64,000 bases of DNA from Pseudobutyrivibrio sp. YE44 (GCF_900104335.1 NZ_FMXT01000004.1:1-64000); one strand, 5' to 3'; shown: positions 36,801 to 45,350, numbered from the stretch's first letter. Numbers and translations are program-made. The notes: generated by a model not told the origin, from the letters alone.

Positions 36801-37357
36801 GAATTTAAAGTAGAAAGGATGGACTCTGTTGTGACATATTTTCCATCAATAAACTCCAGGAAGGCTCTGTATAAAACCAGCAAATCCGAAGCTCTCTCCT
36901 TAAAACTTCTGGACATAGTAGGTGTATCTATCATCTCCTGAAGACGCTCAGGAGTTATGTTGTACTGAGTCATCTCTGAAATAAGAGACTTCACTTGTGT
37001 AATGTAGTTTATTCTTTTGATATTCCCCTTTAGGGCTCCCATTTCATCCAGATGATTTTCCACAAGCTTTCTAATAACCAAGGATTTTCCTGTATCATCC
37101 AAAACAGCATGAACCGCTGCTCCAAGTTCCTCAAAAACACGATATGCCAATCGGTTAAAGGATAAAACATCGATGTTCATGATACAGTGATTTGGATGCA
37201 TGGAAACTAAAAGCCTCTGAGTAGACATAGTGTACTGCTCAGGGACTATTATTAAGAAATTCTTATCTTTATTCTCTATAGATTCCTTGATTATTCTATT
37301 GTAAATGCTGGTGGACTTTCCGCTGCCGGAACTTCCTACTATCAAACTTAGTGACAT
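33863..37357 (-). CDS. addB: ATP-dependent helicase/nuclease subunit B
   Basis: AddB is the second subunit of AddAB and carries a nuclease domain and an iron-sulphur cluster. The 1164-residue protein has a Walker A motif at the N terminus (VGSSGSGKS), a degenerate helicase core that recognises Chi in relatives, the nuclease motif DRIDLTDSEDKAVRIIDYKSSG, and the cluster cysteines: one before the nuclease (NECAYKYFLRY) and three at the end (CQYCGYKSICHF). AGGAGTATTTT precedes the start. First gene of addB-addA-84-residue gene-lipoprotein. Confidence 0.95.
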   Translation of the reverse strand: MSLSLIVGSSGSGKSTSIYNRIIKESIENKDKNFLIIVPEQYTMSTQRLLVSMHPNHCIMNIDVLSFNRLAYRVFEELGAAVHAVLDDTGKSLVIRKLVENHLDEMGALKGNIKRINYITQVKSLISEMTQYNITPERLQEMIDTPTMSRSFKERASDLLVLYRAFLEFIDGKYVTTESILSTLNSMLDDSNIVLGSTVVLDGFTGFTPIQYQLVEHMLKICDEVAVTITADENTALFQTQAEDELFAMSSEFALKMEQLAKKVKVEINEPVFIDSHNGWLSSNDALQFLEQNIFRDEKKSFQGQNPDQSIKMVSLRSPRQELKYIAITINKLVRDGMRYKDIAVVAPNLEQYRYLLTAIWSDYKIPYFIDAKTEILFHPMCEAIDSIFDIWNRNFRREDVIRFLKTGLTDLSTEDIDYLENYLIATGIRGANKYFHPFAIRANSFSKDEDMLRVNDIRNRFIGSFMEFDKAVGKKSSVRQLATALYQLIVTFDFESKINKRGQEYEDSANSIKAKEYSQIYPVIMNILDKMVSILDDEVMDLEEFHDIYKAGLSAATIGVIPPANDSVIVGDIERTRLANIKVLFCIGASDDAIPMKVENGGILSQLEREQLLNAGFELAPSDRQRAFRQKFYLYLMLTKPNQKLYLTLPRVDGEGKGVNPSYLTGIIKQLFPSIKLEEIEEFQGHDRLLSKKSAVDFMITLLSKAVLFGMDNLSEQELTLLNSLLTWAKQDEEVDLEQIIKAAFFEHEKEAVSKDIMLAVNEAFHSDETVSGSVSKFELYNECAYKYFLRYILKLQEREEFELSNIDLGNFCHEALQRYSDSLKEDNKSWKTVTKKEQDSYITTAISQTFEAMPKVQTLEDSTQKYIVNTMKKTLHYTIDVITTQVRRGEFEPAFFEENIQSQIVDPITKEIVADFTGKVDRIDLTDSEDKAVRIIDYKSSGRQLSLAECYYGISMQLPIYMGVVIDKLKDKYPSATLHPAAMLYYKMTNEFIKNDGYTEADLKEMRLRTNKMEGLLSSDENDLRANDATVGLEEEQTLKSSIVPYEVTTKGALSSRTNAVARSDMQTVIDYSMQTAANTAKKILAGEFDCEPVKVKNKIDACQYCGYKSICHFNEDAEGFNKKELQELGSSKNDEIIELMKQALNQDEKLDQEGDEASGAN

Positions 37358-37375
37358 AAAATACTCCTAAAACGT

Positions 37376-37402
37376 CAATAAAGGCACCCGGTTACGGGTG
37401 CC
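37376..37402 (-). terminator. Terminator of the amidohydrolase gene
   Basis: GGCACCCG-TAAC-CGGGTGCC on the minus strand, followed by TTTATT. Perfect 8-bp GC stem. Confidence 0.9.
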
Positions 37403-37408
37403 CGTATA

Positions 37409-38956
37409 TTATTGTGGGAACATGCCTCGAAGCATTGTCGCCATAGAACCTGTTCTTGAACGCTTATATGGCTTTCCTTTCAGATAAAGCTCTGCAACGT
37501 TTATGGTGTTTAACTCCGTAACAGGAATTTCATAAGGATTCTTATCTAGCACCGCCAGGTCGCAGCTCTTTCCCATCTCAAGGGTACCTCGCTCTTTTTC
37601 GTCAAAGCAAGAATATGCACCATTGTAGGTGGCCATTCTAAGAGCCTCATAAACTGAAACTGATTGTTCAGGATTCTTGTTGTTGCAGGCGTCATGAATC
37701 CATCTGATAGGATCTGGATCTGATGCAGGCGCATCTGAATTAAAGCACACAAGGATACCCATATCATTTATCTTTTTCAAAGGATTAATATTTTTAACCC
37801 TTTCGGCTGAAAGCAACCCTTCAAAGAACTCATAGGCACCATCAATATGTGATAACAAGGATGGCTGAACAGATATCATTATGTGATACTTTTGACATAC
37901 CTTCAAGGCCTTTTCTGTTGGAAGACAACCATGAATAATAATATGTCTGTGATCATATCTAGGATAATCCTCCAAAGCCATTGAGATAGCATTAACAGCC
38001 TGTTCAAAGGCAGCATCTCCAACGGCATGAAGAGCAATCTGATATCCCGCTCTATTTGCATTTATACAGAATTTCTGCACCTCTGCATCTGTATAGTAAG
38101 ATACACCCTTGTTACTCTCAGTGGTGTAGTCATCATTAAGAGATGCATCCTTGTTGGTAAAGGTACCATCCAGATTACCAAATACAACCCTTGTCATATC
38201 TTTTTTGGCTATCTTATCAACATTGGAACACTGATATGCTACCTTCACCTGCATACCATTATCAAGACCCTTGGCTACAGAACGTTCCATATCAAAATCG
38301 TAATCGCGAACGAAGCCCATTCCACTGGCAGAACAAATCAGACCAACTCCCTTGCTGGCAAGGAAGTCTGAGGTTACAACCATGGAATCTATAACCTTTT
38401 TGGTAGACATGCCATGGGTGATGAATTCACAGGCAGCCATAAAAGCCTCCTGGGTGAGCTCACCTGTCTCAAAATTGTACCCCCTAAGATTTGACACCTT
38501 GGACTTGATAGCATCAAGGAAAATGCTATTGGCAACACCTGAATGAGCATCATGCTTAATGATAAAAGCTGGCTTATCAGGACAAGCTGCATCCATCTGC
38601 TCCTTTAAAATCAAATGCCCTTCTAGAACAGCATACTCTGTGGCACCAAAACCTACTATAATGTTTTCTCTAGTGTTTTCAGCATATTCCTTAAGCTGTT
38701 CGAGGATCTTTGCATTGGAATCTGTGTCGTTTATAGGAAACATTCTGTGCAATACAGAGAATCCCGAATAATGCATATGTGTATCTGCGAAAGCGGGAAT
38801 CAATACATTGTTGCCTAATTCTATTGGTGGAACTACCTCGTATTGAGTAGGAAGGGTTTTACCGATATAGGCTATTCTTCCCTCTCGCTCAACTAAATAA
38901 TTAGCTACAGAATTATTTGCATCACATGTAAGAATTGTTCCGTGAAATACCTGCAT
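37409..38956 (-). CDS. Amidohydrolase, YtcJ/amidase-like (metal-dependent hydrolase)
   Basis: A 515-residue amidohydrolase-superfamily enzyme. The N-terminal beta sandwich leads to the metal motif PAFADTHMHYSG (H-x-H), followed by KHDAHSG, an ALHAVGDAAFEQ motif with a metal-ligand His, the RHIIIHG segment, and FNSDAPASDPDPIRW with the late Asp. The C-terminal LEMGKSCDLAVLDKNPYEIPV is typical. The YtcJ group is mostly uncharacterised, with formamide- or N-acyl-hydrolase assignments in a few members. GGAGGGGCGTAG precedes the start. It follows the phosphofructokinase gene by 26 bp and may share its transcript. Confidence 0.85.
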   Translation of the reverse strand: MQVFHGTILTCDANNSVANYLVEREGRIAYIGKTLPTQYEVVPPIELGNNVLIPAFADTHMHYSGFSVLHRMFPINDTDSNAKILEQLKEYAENTRENIIVGFGATEYAVLEGHLILKEQMDAACPDKPAFIIKHDAHSGVANSIFLDAIKSKVSNLRGYNFETGELTQEAFMAACEFITHGMSTKKVIDSMVVTSDFLASKGVGLICSASGMGFVRDYDFDMERSVAKGLDNGMQVKVAYQCSNVDKIAKKDMTRVVFGNLDGTFTNKDASLNDDYTTESNKGVSYYTDAEVQKFCINANRAGYQIALHAVGDAAFEQAVNAISMALEDYPRYDHRHIIIHGCLPTEKALKVCQKYHIMISVQPSLLSHIDGAYEFFEGLLSAERVKNINPLKKINDMGILVCFNSDAPASDPDPIRWIHDACNNKNPEQSVSVYEALRMATYNGAYSCFDEKERGTLEMGKSCDLAVLDKNPYEIPVTELNTINVAELYLKGKPYKRSRTGSMATMLRGMFPQ

Positions 38957-38982
38957 CTACGCCCCTCCAAAATAGCTTAATG

Positions 38983-40239
38983 CTATTCTTCTTCTTTATA
39001 CATTTTCTTCATTGGTCTATAAATATGTCTTGGAATACCGTCAACCATGATTGGAGAAACATCCCCCTGAATCAATGGCTTTGCATAGGTAATGAAAGCC
39101 TCTGTTACATAGGTTCCGTCATGGGTAATCCAATTACGTGGCACAAGCTTTTCGTCATTTGCAATCTTGTGAACATCCTTAACCTCTGTACCGCACTGGT
39201 ATGGATCATCAGAATGACGAGTAAGAGTAACCATCTTTCCTGTGTCTCCCTCATCTGCAGCAAGAACTGCAGCACCACCAACCTGATAAGCCTCCAAAAT
39301 ATCGATACGTGAAGCAAGATGTGAGCCAGCTCTCTGTAAAGTTGAAAGCTCGATTGCTCTAGTCTTGCAGCCAACCTCAGCAGCAATGTAGTTGCAAAGG
39401 TAAGCAGCTGTACCTGTAAGCTGTTTATGATTGAATGCATCTACGAATTCAACATTATGTCCAAGCTCGCATACATATTTTCCATCCTTTGTGTGAATAC
39501 CCTCAGAGATACATACAACAACAGATGGCTGAGTCTTCAAAAGCTTTACGACTCTCTCTTTAAACTTTTCAATATCAAATGGAACTTCTGGCAAATAAAT
39601 CAAATCTGGCCCTTCACAATCTTCGCCCTTTGCAAGAATCGAAGCACCTGTAAGCCATCCAGCATTACGTCCCATGATTTCAACAATTGTAACAAGTCCC
39701 TTGCTATACTCAAGGCAATAGCTATCACGAATAATCTCTTTTACAGAGGTACCAATATACTTAGCAGCACTACCATAGCCTGGTGTGTGATCTGTAAGAG
39801 CCAAGTCGTTGTCGATAGTCTTTGGGCATCCTATAAATCTGATATTAGAGCCAGTGAGAATAGCATAATCAGAAAGCTTTTTGATGGTGTCCATGGAATC
39901 ATTTCCACCGATATAAATCAAAGCTTCAATATTGAGTTTGTTAAGAATTGCGAAGATTTTCTCGTAAGTTTCCATATCCTCGTGGATTTCTGGAAGCTTA
40001 AAGCGGCATGAGCCTAAGTAAGCAGCTGGAGTACGTTTTAAAAGCTCAACATCCAAATCATTCTTGATAAAATCGGAAAGATCAATGTATTGCTCTTCCA
40101 TAAGTCCCTTGATACCATGAAGCATTCCGTAAACCTTACCTGCTCCACGATCCTTTGCTGTCCTAAAAACTCCTGCCAAAGAAGAGTTGATTGCGGCGGT
40201 CGGTCCGCCTGATTGTCCCACAATTACGTTACCTGTCAT
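38983..40239 (-). CDS. 6-phosphofructokinase, probably pyrophosphate-dependent
   Basis: A 418-residue phosphofructokinase. Motifs: GQSGGPTAAINSS at the N terminus, GGNDSMDT (residues 111-118) and PKTIDND (139-145) with catalytic Asp143. Asp114 and Lys140 are the residues that distinguish pyrophosphate-using enzymes from ATP-using ones (Gly at both positions), so PPi is the likely phosphoryl donor. MGRNAGWLTG and RAGSHLASRID are substrate-binding segments. A PPi-dependent enzyme makes the step reversible and saves ATP, as in several anaerobes. GGGAGG precedes the start. Confidence 0.92.
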   Translation of the reverse strand: MTGNVIVGQSGGPTAAINSSLAGVFRTAKDRGAGKVYGMLHGIKGLMEEQYIDLSDFIKNDLDVELLKRTPAAYLGSCRFKLPEIHEDMETYEKIFAILNKLNIEALIYIGGNDSMDTIKKLSDYAILTGSNIRFIGCPKTIDNDLALTDHTPGYGSAAKYIGTSVKEIIRDSYCLEYSKGLVTIVEIMGRNAGWLTGASILAKGEDCEGPDLIYLPEVPFDIEKFKERVVKLLKTQPSVVVCISEGIHTKDGKYVCELGHNVEFVDAFNHKQLTGTAAYLCNYIAAEVGCKTRAIELSTLQRAGSHLASRIDILEAYQVGGAAVLAADEGDTGKMVTLTRHSDDPYQCGTEVKDVHKIANDEKLVPRNWITHDGTYVTEAFITYAKPLIQGDVSPIMVDGIPRHIYRPMKKMYKEEE

Positions 40240-40350
40240 TACATCTTACCTCCCAATACATAAATTTAATTATTGCGCCTAGTTTAAACAAACCAATAAC
40301 GCTTATAAACTTATTCTCTTTCATAACTCAGCAAGAAAATAAATTGTTAA

Positions 40351-40614
40351 CTAAAAATCCTCCTCAGGTAAATCTCTAAAATACCCTGCTATAATATCGC
40401 CTATACACCAAATTGCCCCGCCGACAGTGGAGGCGATAAAAATCTTAAAAACATTAATCAGTATCATTCCCGCTGAAAGTGTACCGCTAGTAAACCCCGT
40501 AATCAACCAGTACACCGGCCTAACGAACAACATATATCCGCCAATGTATAATCCTAAAACCGTGCCAAGAATGCTAAATAGCACAGCCATGGCTCTTTTT
40601 GCATTCTTTTTCAT
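40351..40614 (-). CDS. Small membrane protein
   Basis: An 87-residue protein with two or three hydrophobic segments (AVLFSILGTVLGLYIGGYML, WLITGFTSGTLSAGMILINVF, IFIASTVGGAIWCIGDIIAGYF). A good ribosome binding site (CAGGGAG) precedes the ATG. No family is recognised. It lies 24 bp downstream of the PAP2 gene and ends an apparent CarD-PAP2-small membrane protein unit. Confidence 0.7.
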   Translation of the reverse strand: MKKNAKRAMAVLFSILGTVLGLYIGGYMLFVRPVYWLITGFTSGTLSAGMILINVFKIFIASTVGGAIWCIGDIIAGYFRDLPEEDF

Positions 40615-40638
40615 AAATTACTCCCTGAATTTTATATA

Positions 40639-41172
40639 TTAAAATGGTAGCATAAGAAGGCCAAAAACGCTACAAAAAAGCCAAAAACATATAATTCCAA
40701 TGAAAATTGCAATTAATGCTCCTGCTATAACGTCTTTGATAAAATGAACGCCACCTACCACTCTAATAACTGCTAAAGCAATTCCCATTACAATCAGCAA
40801 CACTCCCATAGGAAGGCTGACTTGGAAAAATGCCATAGCAACTATAAAAATAGAGAAAACATGTCTGCTTGGGAAGCTTTTTCCTTTAGTATCTTTATCA
40901 AGAGCTGGAGTGAAACCGTACACCTCGTAAGGTCTAGGTGCACTCATAACCTTTCTGAAAAGGCTTACAACTATAAAGGAAATGCCTGGAATCAACAGGC
41001 TTCGATAAAGTAGAGTAGCCCCTTGTGTCGGAATGGTATATACACCATAAACAAGGAGCCCAAGATATAATAAAACTGTAATATAAGTAATGGCCTTGTC
41101 CAGCACCTTTAGTACTGAAACAAGACCATTATTATTTTTTATTCTAGCTGATAAATCCGCGTAAGATATCAT
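40639..41172 (-). CDS. PAP2-family phosphatase (membrane lipid phosphatase)
   Basis: A 177-residue integral membrane protein with the three PAP2 signatures: K-x6-RP near residue 67 (RKVMSAPRPYE), PSRH near residue 100 (KSFPSRHVFS) and R-x5-H-x3-D (RVVGGVHFIKD) near residue 145. Such enzymes dephosphorylate lipid pyrophosphates or phosphatidic acid, e.g. undecaprenyl pyrophosphate recycling. Five or six hydrophobic segments surround the motifs. It starts 3 bp after the CarD gene stop and is cotranscribed. Confidence 0.88.
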   Translation of the reverse strand: MISYADLSARIKNNNGLVSVLKVLDKAITYITVLLYLGLLVYGVYTIPTQGATLLYRSLLIPGISFIVVSLFRKVMSAPRPYEVYGFTPALDKDTKGKSFPSRHVFSIFIVAMAFFQVSLPMGVLLIVMGIALAVIRVVGGVHFIKDVIAGALIAIFIGIICFWLFCSVFGLLMLPF

Positions 41173-41175
41173 ATA

Positions 41176-41709
41176 TTATGCACCTAGTAAAATAGTATTT
41201 GAAGAATGTACTTTAACAGCATCTTCGAACATATGCTGAACAGAAGGAATATCCTTGCCCATTGAAAAAGCCATTTCCTCATAAAGCTTTCTGCCGGCTA
41301 CGCTTAAGATTTTCTCATCAATAGCCATAACCTTTTTTCCAGCTTCAATACGCTGCCATTTTCTGATTAAAACAGTCTTAACCACTCTGGCAAGAGATTC
41401 TGGTGTAAACTCACCCATAACCTCTTTAAATCTTTCCTGGAGCATTCTGTCGTTTGGTTCTTCGATACACTGAATATCGTCGATGTTGTCAAGGATTTTA
41501 GCAAATCTAGCCTCTTCTGCTACTGGACGTAACTTAACTGTCGAGCCTATAATTGGAGTAAAAACTTTGGCACCTGCCTTAAATACAGGTGACATGCAGT
41601 AGTAGGTCTTTCTCGAACCTTTGCCCATAAGCTCCATGTCATCGATATCTTCGATCTGACACACACCACTTCCCTCATGAACCAAATAATCGCCTACTTG
41701 ATATTCCAT
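41176..41709 (-). CDS. CarD/CdnL-family transcription regulator
   Basis: A 177-residue regulator. Residues 1-60 form the RNA-polymerase-interaction (Tudor-like) domain (YQVGDYLVHEGSGVCQIEDID...KTYYCMSPVFKAG) and the rest a helical DNA-binding domain ending SVQHMFEDAVKVHSSNTILLGA. CarD proteins stabilise open promoter complexes, notably at rRNA promoters in some bacteria. AAGGATGGTGAAAA precedes the start. A -10 box TATAAT at 41779-41784 on the minus strand precedes it, with no good -35. Confidence 0.85.
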   Translation of the reverse strand: MEYQVGDYLVHEGSGVCQIEDIDDMELMGKGSRKTYYCMSPVFKAGAKVFTPIIGSTVKLRPVAEEARFAKILDNIDDIQCIEEPNDRMLQERFKEVMGEFTPESLARVVKTVLIRKWQRIEAGKKVMAIDEKILSVAGRKLYEEMAFSMGKDIPSVQHMFEDAVKVHSSNTILLGA

Positions 41710-41867
41710 TTTTCACCATCCTTCTAATTGCTAAACAACACGTACCTCCACAACTTCAATCTCCCACAAAGTAGTTATATTATATCACGTTTTTTCTATT
41801 TTTTTAGCCTTCTAGACACAAAAAATTCACATTTGTTAATAATACACACGGCTTCCCTCGTTTTGCG

Positions 41868-41897
41868 TTGGCATTTAGTAAAAAATAACAATATATT
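41868..41897 (+). promoter_or_regulatory. Promoter candidate at the base of the giant hairpin
   Basis: TTGGCA (41868-41873), 18-base spacer, TATATT (41892-41897). A transcript from here would start near 41904, just before the first helix of the 690-nt inverted repeat. Confidence 0.55.
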
Positions 41898-41918
41898 CTG
41901 ACAGTTTCATTTCACTTA

Positions 41919-42581
41919 TTCCCCCACCTTCATTTATTCTATTTCTACATAACAAAGACCTCTCGTGTCCAGCGCCCCTCCTGCCGCCGCCCTCTCCTTG
42001 GTTTCTGACACTATCACAAAACACTGATTTTCTAATTCCTGCTTTTCGCTTTCTTATTAGTGGTTGTCCTTTATATTCTTTGCACTTTGTGCACTACAGT
42101 ATGTACTGCTCAGACACACACTATATATAAATAATTCTCTATCAGACTATATACAGATTAAGTGTCTGATTTTGTAATGAACCTAGTGGAATAGCAAATG
42201 AGTTTTGATAGATATGGGCAGACCGAGCCAAGGACGGCGAGGTCAAGGAAAGTTGAACACGGATGTGAATCTTGACTGGTGCCCATATCTACAAAACTCA
42301 CTTGCTTAATTCCACTTGGTGAATGGAGTATGAAGACACTTAATCTGTATATAGTCTGATAGGAGAATTAATTAAGCCTACTTGTGTCTGAGCTATACAT
42401 ACAGTAGCTTCAAAGTGCAAAACCAAATAAAGGACAACCACAAAAGCTCAAATTGCAGGAATAAGAAAATCTAGTGTTTTGTTCAAATGATGTCAGAAAC
42501 CAAGGAGAGGGCGGCGGCAAGTGGGGCGCTGGACACGAAAGATATGAGTAAATATGGAAATAGAATAAATGAATGGGGGAA
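41919..42581 (+). ncRNA. Giant rod-like inverted repeat (candidate large structured RNA)
   Basis: The two ~300-nt arms pair through 17 helices separated by sharply bounded internal loops. The main helices are 41929-41945/42557-42573 (17 bp), 41963-41978/42523-42538 (16), 41982-42010/42491-42519 (29), 42060-42074/42427-42441 (15), 42140-42167/42334-42361 (28) and 42209-42219/42281-42291 (11). About 206 bases per arm are paired. The 61-nt apex (42220-42280) contains GACC-GA-GCC / GGC-GA-GGTC with tandem GA mismatches around the loop AAGGAC. That motif is stable only when read on the plus strand, and a promoter lies at the base on the same strand. There is no ORF of note. A DNA-level element such as a MITE is the main alternative. 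Confidence 0.7.
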
Positions 42582-42596
42582 ATATTCAGAAATAAA

Positions 42597-42940
42597 AAAG
42601 GCCCGACTGTGAGCCGGGTTATGTCATTTAAAGTAGTCATCTATCTAGGACTGCTGTTGCCAACAGCCTCAAGCGTTCAACCTTGCGCTGGCGGGCCGCG
42701 TACGCGCATTTTAGAACTTGCTTCGGATGGGGTTTACATGGCTACCGCTGTTACCAGAGGTACGGTGGTCTCTTACACCGCCTTTCCACCCTTACCTGGA
42801 AAAACCAGGCGGTATATTTCTGTTGCACTATCCTTGGAGTTACCTCCACCGGCCGTTAGCCGGCATCCTCGCCCTGTGAAGCCCGGACTTTCCTCTCCCT
42901 AGGCACTACACCTAGGCAGCGACTACTCATCGGACCTTTA
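42597..42940 (-). ncRNA. rnpB: RNase P RNA (type A)
   Basis: The minus strand shows the conserved RNase P blocks: GAGGAAAGTCCGGGCT near the 5' end, ACAGAAATATACCGCC, GGTAAGGGTGGAAAGGCGG, AAGAGACCACCG, and AACCCGGCT close to the 3' end. The first ten bases (AAAGGTCCGA) pair with the last (TCGGGCCTTT) as helix P1. The ends were set by that pairing. It is followed by a T run that serves as terminator. It sits directly after the nucleoside kinase gene, 18 bp from its stop. Confidence 0.95.
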
Positions 42941-42957
42941 AATATTAAGTTTATATC

Positions 42958-44622
42958 CTAAAGGATACATGAACCTCCAATGAACTCACGAACCAGAGAG
43001 TTGTTTGGAATAACCTCTGGAGCCATTGGAAGGAAATAATCCAAAAGCTTGATGAGACGTTTGGCCTCAGCATACATTGGATGATCTGGCTCAATTGCAT
43101 AAAGCAACGGGTCGACATACAATTTTAACACAGCCATCTCATAAATCAAGGCCGTATTGAAAATATAATCAGCATGTTCCTGGAATGGGAAGATATTTTT
43201 CTCTTCTCCTCTTCGAACAGAATCCCACATTGCGATAGTTTCTGCTGCTGTGGTAGCTCTGGTTCTGGCATCTCTAACAATTCGACGAATTAATCTTCCA
43301 TCTGCTGTAGAAAGCGGATTGTGTTCATCAATCGAAAGCTGTGTGAGGGCAGATAAATAAATCTTGTATTTTGACTCTGCTGGAAGTGACGAGCTCATTC
43401 TGTCGTTCAGTCCATGAATACCTTCAATAACAAGAATATCGTTTTTTCCCAGCTGCATGTAGTGGTCATTGTACTCACGCTTTCCAATCTTGAAATTAAA
43501 GTTTGGAAGCAATACACGTTCACCCTTTAAAAGCTTGACCATGCATTCGTTGAAATATGGAATATCAAGACCTTCGATAGCCTCAAAATCCTTTTCTCCA
43601 TATTCATCAATCGGCATCTGATCACGATTCAAATAGAAGTCATCAAGTGGTAATGGATGAGGAACGCATCCCAAAGCTCTCAATTGGGCAGAAAGCTTGT
43701 GAGAAAAGGTGGTCTTTCCTGACGAGGATGGGCCCGCCATCATTACAAACTTTACTTCCTTATTGGCAGCTATAATGCTAGCTAGCTCGCCGATATTCCG
43801 TTCCATAATAGCTTCCTGAGAAAGAACAATGTCTCTAATTCTGCCATTAGCTATAGCCTCATTTAAGGCACCAACAGTAGGCACTCCCATGGTGCGTCCA
43901 AATTCAGAAGCTTGTTGCTGAACATTAAATAGCTTAATTGGCTTTTTAAAGGTTGCGACTTCTCTTGTGTTGATGCCAGGTAAGCTTCCATCTGGGTACA
44001 TGAGCATAAAGCCATTTTCAAATTTTATTAAATCAAAATATCTAAGATACTTGGTAGATGGCACCATGTATCCGTAAAAGTAATCAATACAGCCATCCAG
44101 ATCGTAAACATTAATATTTGAGCTTGTACGATATTTAAGAAGCTGCTCCTTGTCCTTCATATTGAAGCTATGGAACATTTCCTTTGCCTGAGTAGTTTTT
44201 ATAGAATATTTTTTTAACGGAATATCCTTTTCTACCAAGCCAAGCATTATCTTTTTAAGCTCTGCAAGGTCATCTTCTGTGATTTCACCAACACCCTCCA
44301 AGGTACAGAAATCGCCTTGTCCCAGAGAATGCTCAACTCTAAGGTATGGGTTAGCTGGAAGTGGATACACATCCATAAGAGCTCTCTGAAGAAGGAAAAC
44401 AACGCTTCGTCTGTAAGCCCTACGTCCATCCTTATCAGCTGTGGTTAAAAATTCAACACTAGCCACACCAGTAACAGCCTTGTTTAATTCTGTAAGACTC
44501 CCCTTATACTTTGCTAGAACAATGTCATCCTTGTAGTCAGGCTGATGTTTAGCAGCAATATCTACTAATCTTGTGCCATCCTCATAGGTTTCCTCGTTGC
44601 CGCCAATGATTACTTTTGCCAT
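42958..44622 (-). CDS. Nucleoside kinase (uridine kinase-like) with ThrRS-like N-terminal part
   Basis: A 554-residue protein. Residues 1-60 resemble the TGS domain, and about 60-240 the second editing-like domain, of threonyl-tRNA synthetase. From about residue 280 comes a phosphoribulokinase/uridine kinase domain with Walker A MMAGPSSSGKTTFS, PLDDFYLNRDQ, and VIEGIHGLNDRM. This fused architecture is widespread in Clostridia and annotated as nucleoside kinase; the substrate is presumably uridine or cytidine but is not proven for the family. GGAGGAGAAGGCACT precedes the start, which lies 14 bp after trmK. Confidence 0.88.
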   Translation of the reverse strand: MAKVIIGGNEETYEDGTRLVDIAAKHQPDYKDDIVLAKYKGSLTELNKAVTGVASVEFLTTADKDGRRAYRRSVVFLLQRALMDVYPLPANPYLRVEHSLGQGDFCTLEGVGEITEDDLAELKKIMLGLVEKDIPLKKYSIKTTQAKEMFHSFNMKDKEQLLKYRTSSNINVYDLDGCIDYFYGYMVPSTKYLRYFDLIKFENGFMLMYPDGSLPGINTREVATFKKPIKLFNVQQQASEFGRTMGVPTVGALNEAIANGRIRDIVLSQEAIMERNIGELASIIAANKEVKFVMMAGPSSSGKTTFSHKLSAQLRALGCVPHPLPLDDFYLNRDQMPIDEYGEKDFEAIEGLDIPYFNECMVKLLKGERVLLPNFNFKIGKREYNDHYMQLGKNDILVIEGIHGLNDRMSSSLPAESKYKIYLSALTQLSIDEHNPLSTADGRLIRRIVRDARTRATTAAETIAMWDSVRRGEEKNIFPFQEHADYIFNTALIYEMAVLKLYVDPLLYAIEPDHPMYAEAKRLIKLLDYFLPMAPEVIPNNSLVREFIGGSCIL

Positions 44623-44636
44623 AGTGCCTTCTCCTC

Positions 44637-45350
44637 CTACAGTGAATTTTTAATCTGGTTAATAATATCAAGCTGAGTTCTAAGCTCCTGACACCTTTTA
44701 ACTGTAGCAGGTTTGCCGGATGCTTCCCCCTTCTCTAGCTTGTTAAGAATTCCGCTATATTCACTTTCGTTTTTATTCAAAAGCTTTATTAAAAGCTCTG
44801 GCTTTTTTTCTATGACTTTAGGACCATATTCCAATTGAGCATCGGTATAATTAACTCTCTCACTTTGGTCCTGTCTGTAAGATATCTTAATAATAGGATA
44901 TATCTTATTTTCTTCAGAAACAAGGTCTTCATCCTCAATAACGAAACCTTCGTCCATTAAGCTCTTGCGAAGCTGGTAATATTCTGATTGAGGTTCAATT
45001 ATCAAACAATCCGCTGCCTTTGCTGTGGCAAGACCATTTTTGATAATCCTCTCTATCAAAACTCCACCCATTCCGCAGATACAAATCACATCCGCTTCAC
45101 CAGGTTCAAGCTTGGCAAGACCGTCTGAAAGTCTGAGCTGACAAGTATCTTTATATCCTGCAGCCATAACATTTTCCTTGGCTTTGTTTAAAGGCCCCTT
45201 GTTTACGTCCATGGCAATTACTTTTTCTGCCTTAGCGTTTTCGAGCAATGCTATGCTCAAATATCCATGGTCGCATCCCACATCTGCAACGGTGCCACAA
45301 TGTGGAATCATGTTATATACAATCTGTAATCTAGGAGATAATTTTATCAT
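44637..45350 (-). CDS. trmK: tRNA (adenine(22)-N1)-methyltransferase
   Basis: TrmK methylates N1 of adenine 22 in bacterial tRNAs. The 237-residue protein has a Rossmann SAM-binding site (VADVGCDHGYLSIALL, motif I), AMDVNKGPLNKAKENV and the catalytic-region segment ICGMGGVLIERII followed by LIIEPQSEYYQLRKSL, typical of the family. The ATG has no good ribosome binding site within 10 bases. It lies between the rpoD terminator and the nucleoside kinase gene. Confidence 0.93.
   Translation of the reverse strand: MIKLSPRLQIVYNMIPHCGTVADVGCDHGYLSIALLENAKAEKVIAMDVNKGPLNKAKENVMAAGYKDTCQLRLSDGLAKLEPGEADVICICGMGGVLIERIIKNGLATAKAADCLIIEPQSEYYQLRKSLMDEGFVIEDEDLVSEENKIYPIIKISYRQDQSERVNYTDAQLEYGPKVIEKKPELLIKLLNKNESEYSGILNKLEKGEASGKPATVKRCQELRTQLDIINQIKNSL

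Noticed and set aside
42410-42640. 76-codon minus-strand ORF in the giant hairpin
   Set aside because: It lies across paired arms, has no ribosome binding site and its composition is that of the repeat; likely chance.
42573-42902. 109-codon plus-strand ORF
   Set aside because: It is antisense to RNase P RNA, which explains its GC-rich conserved sequence.
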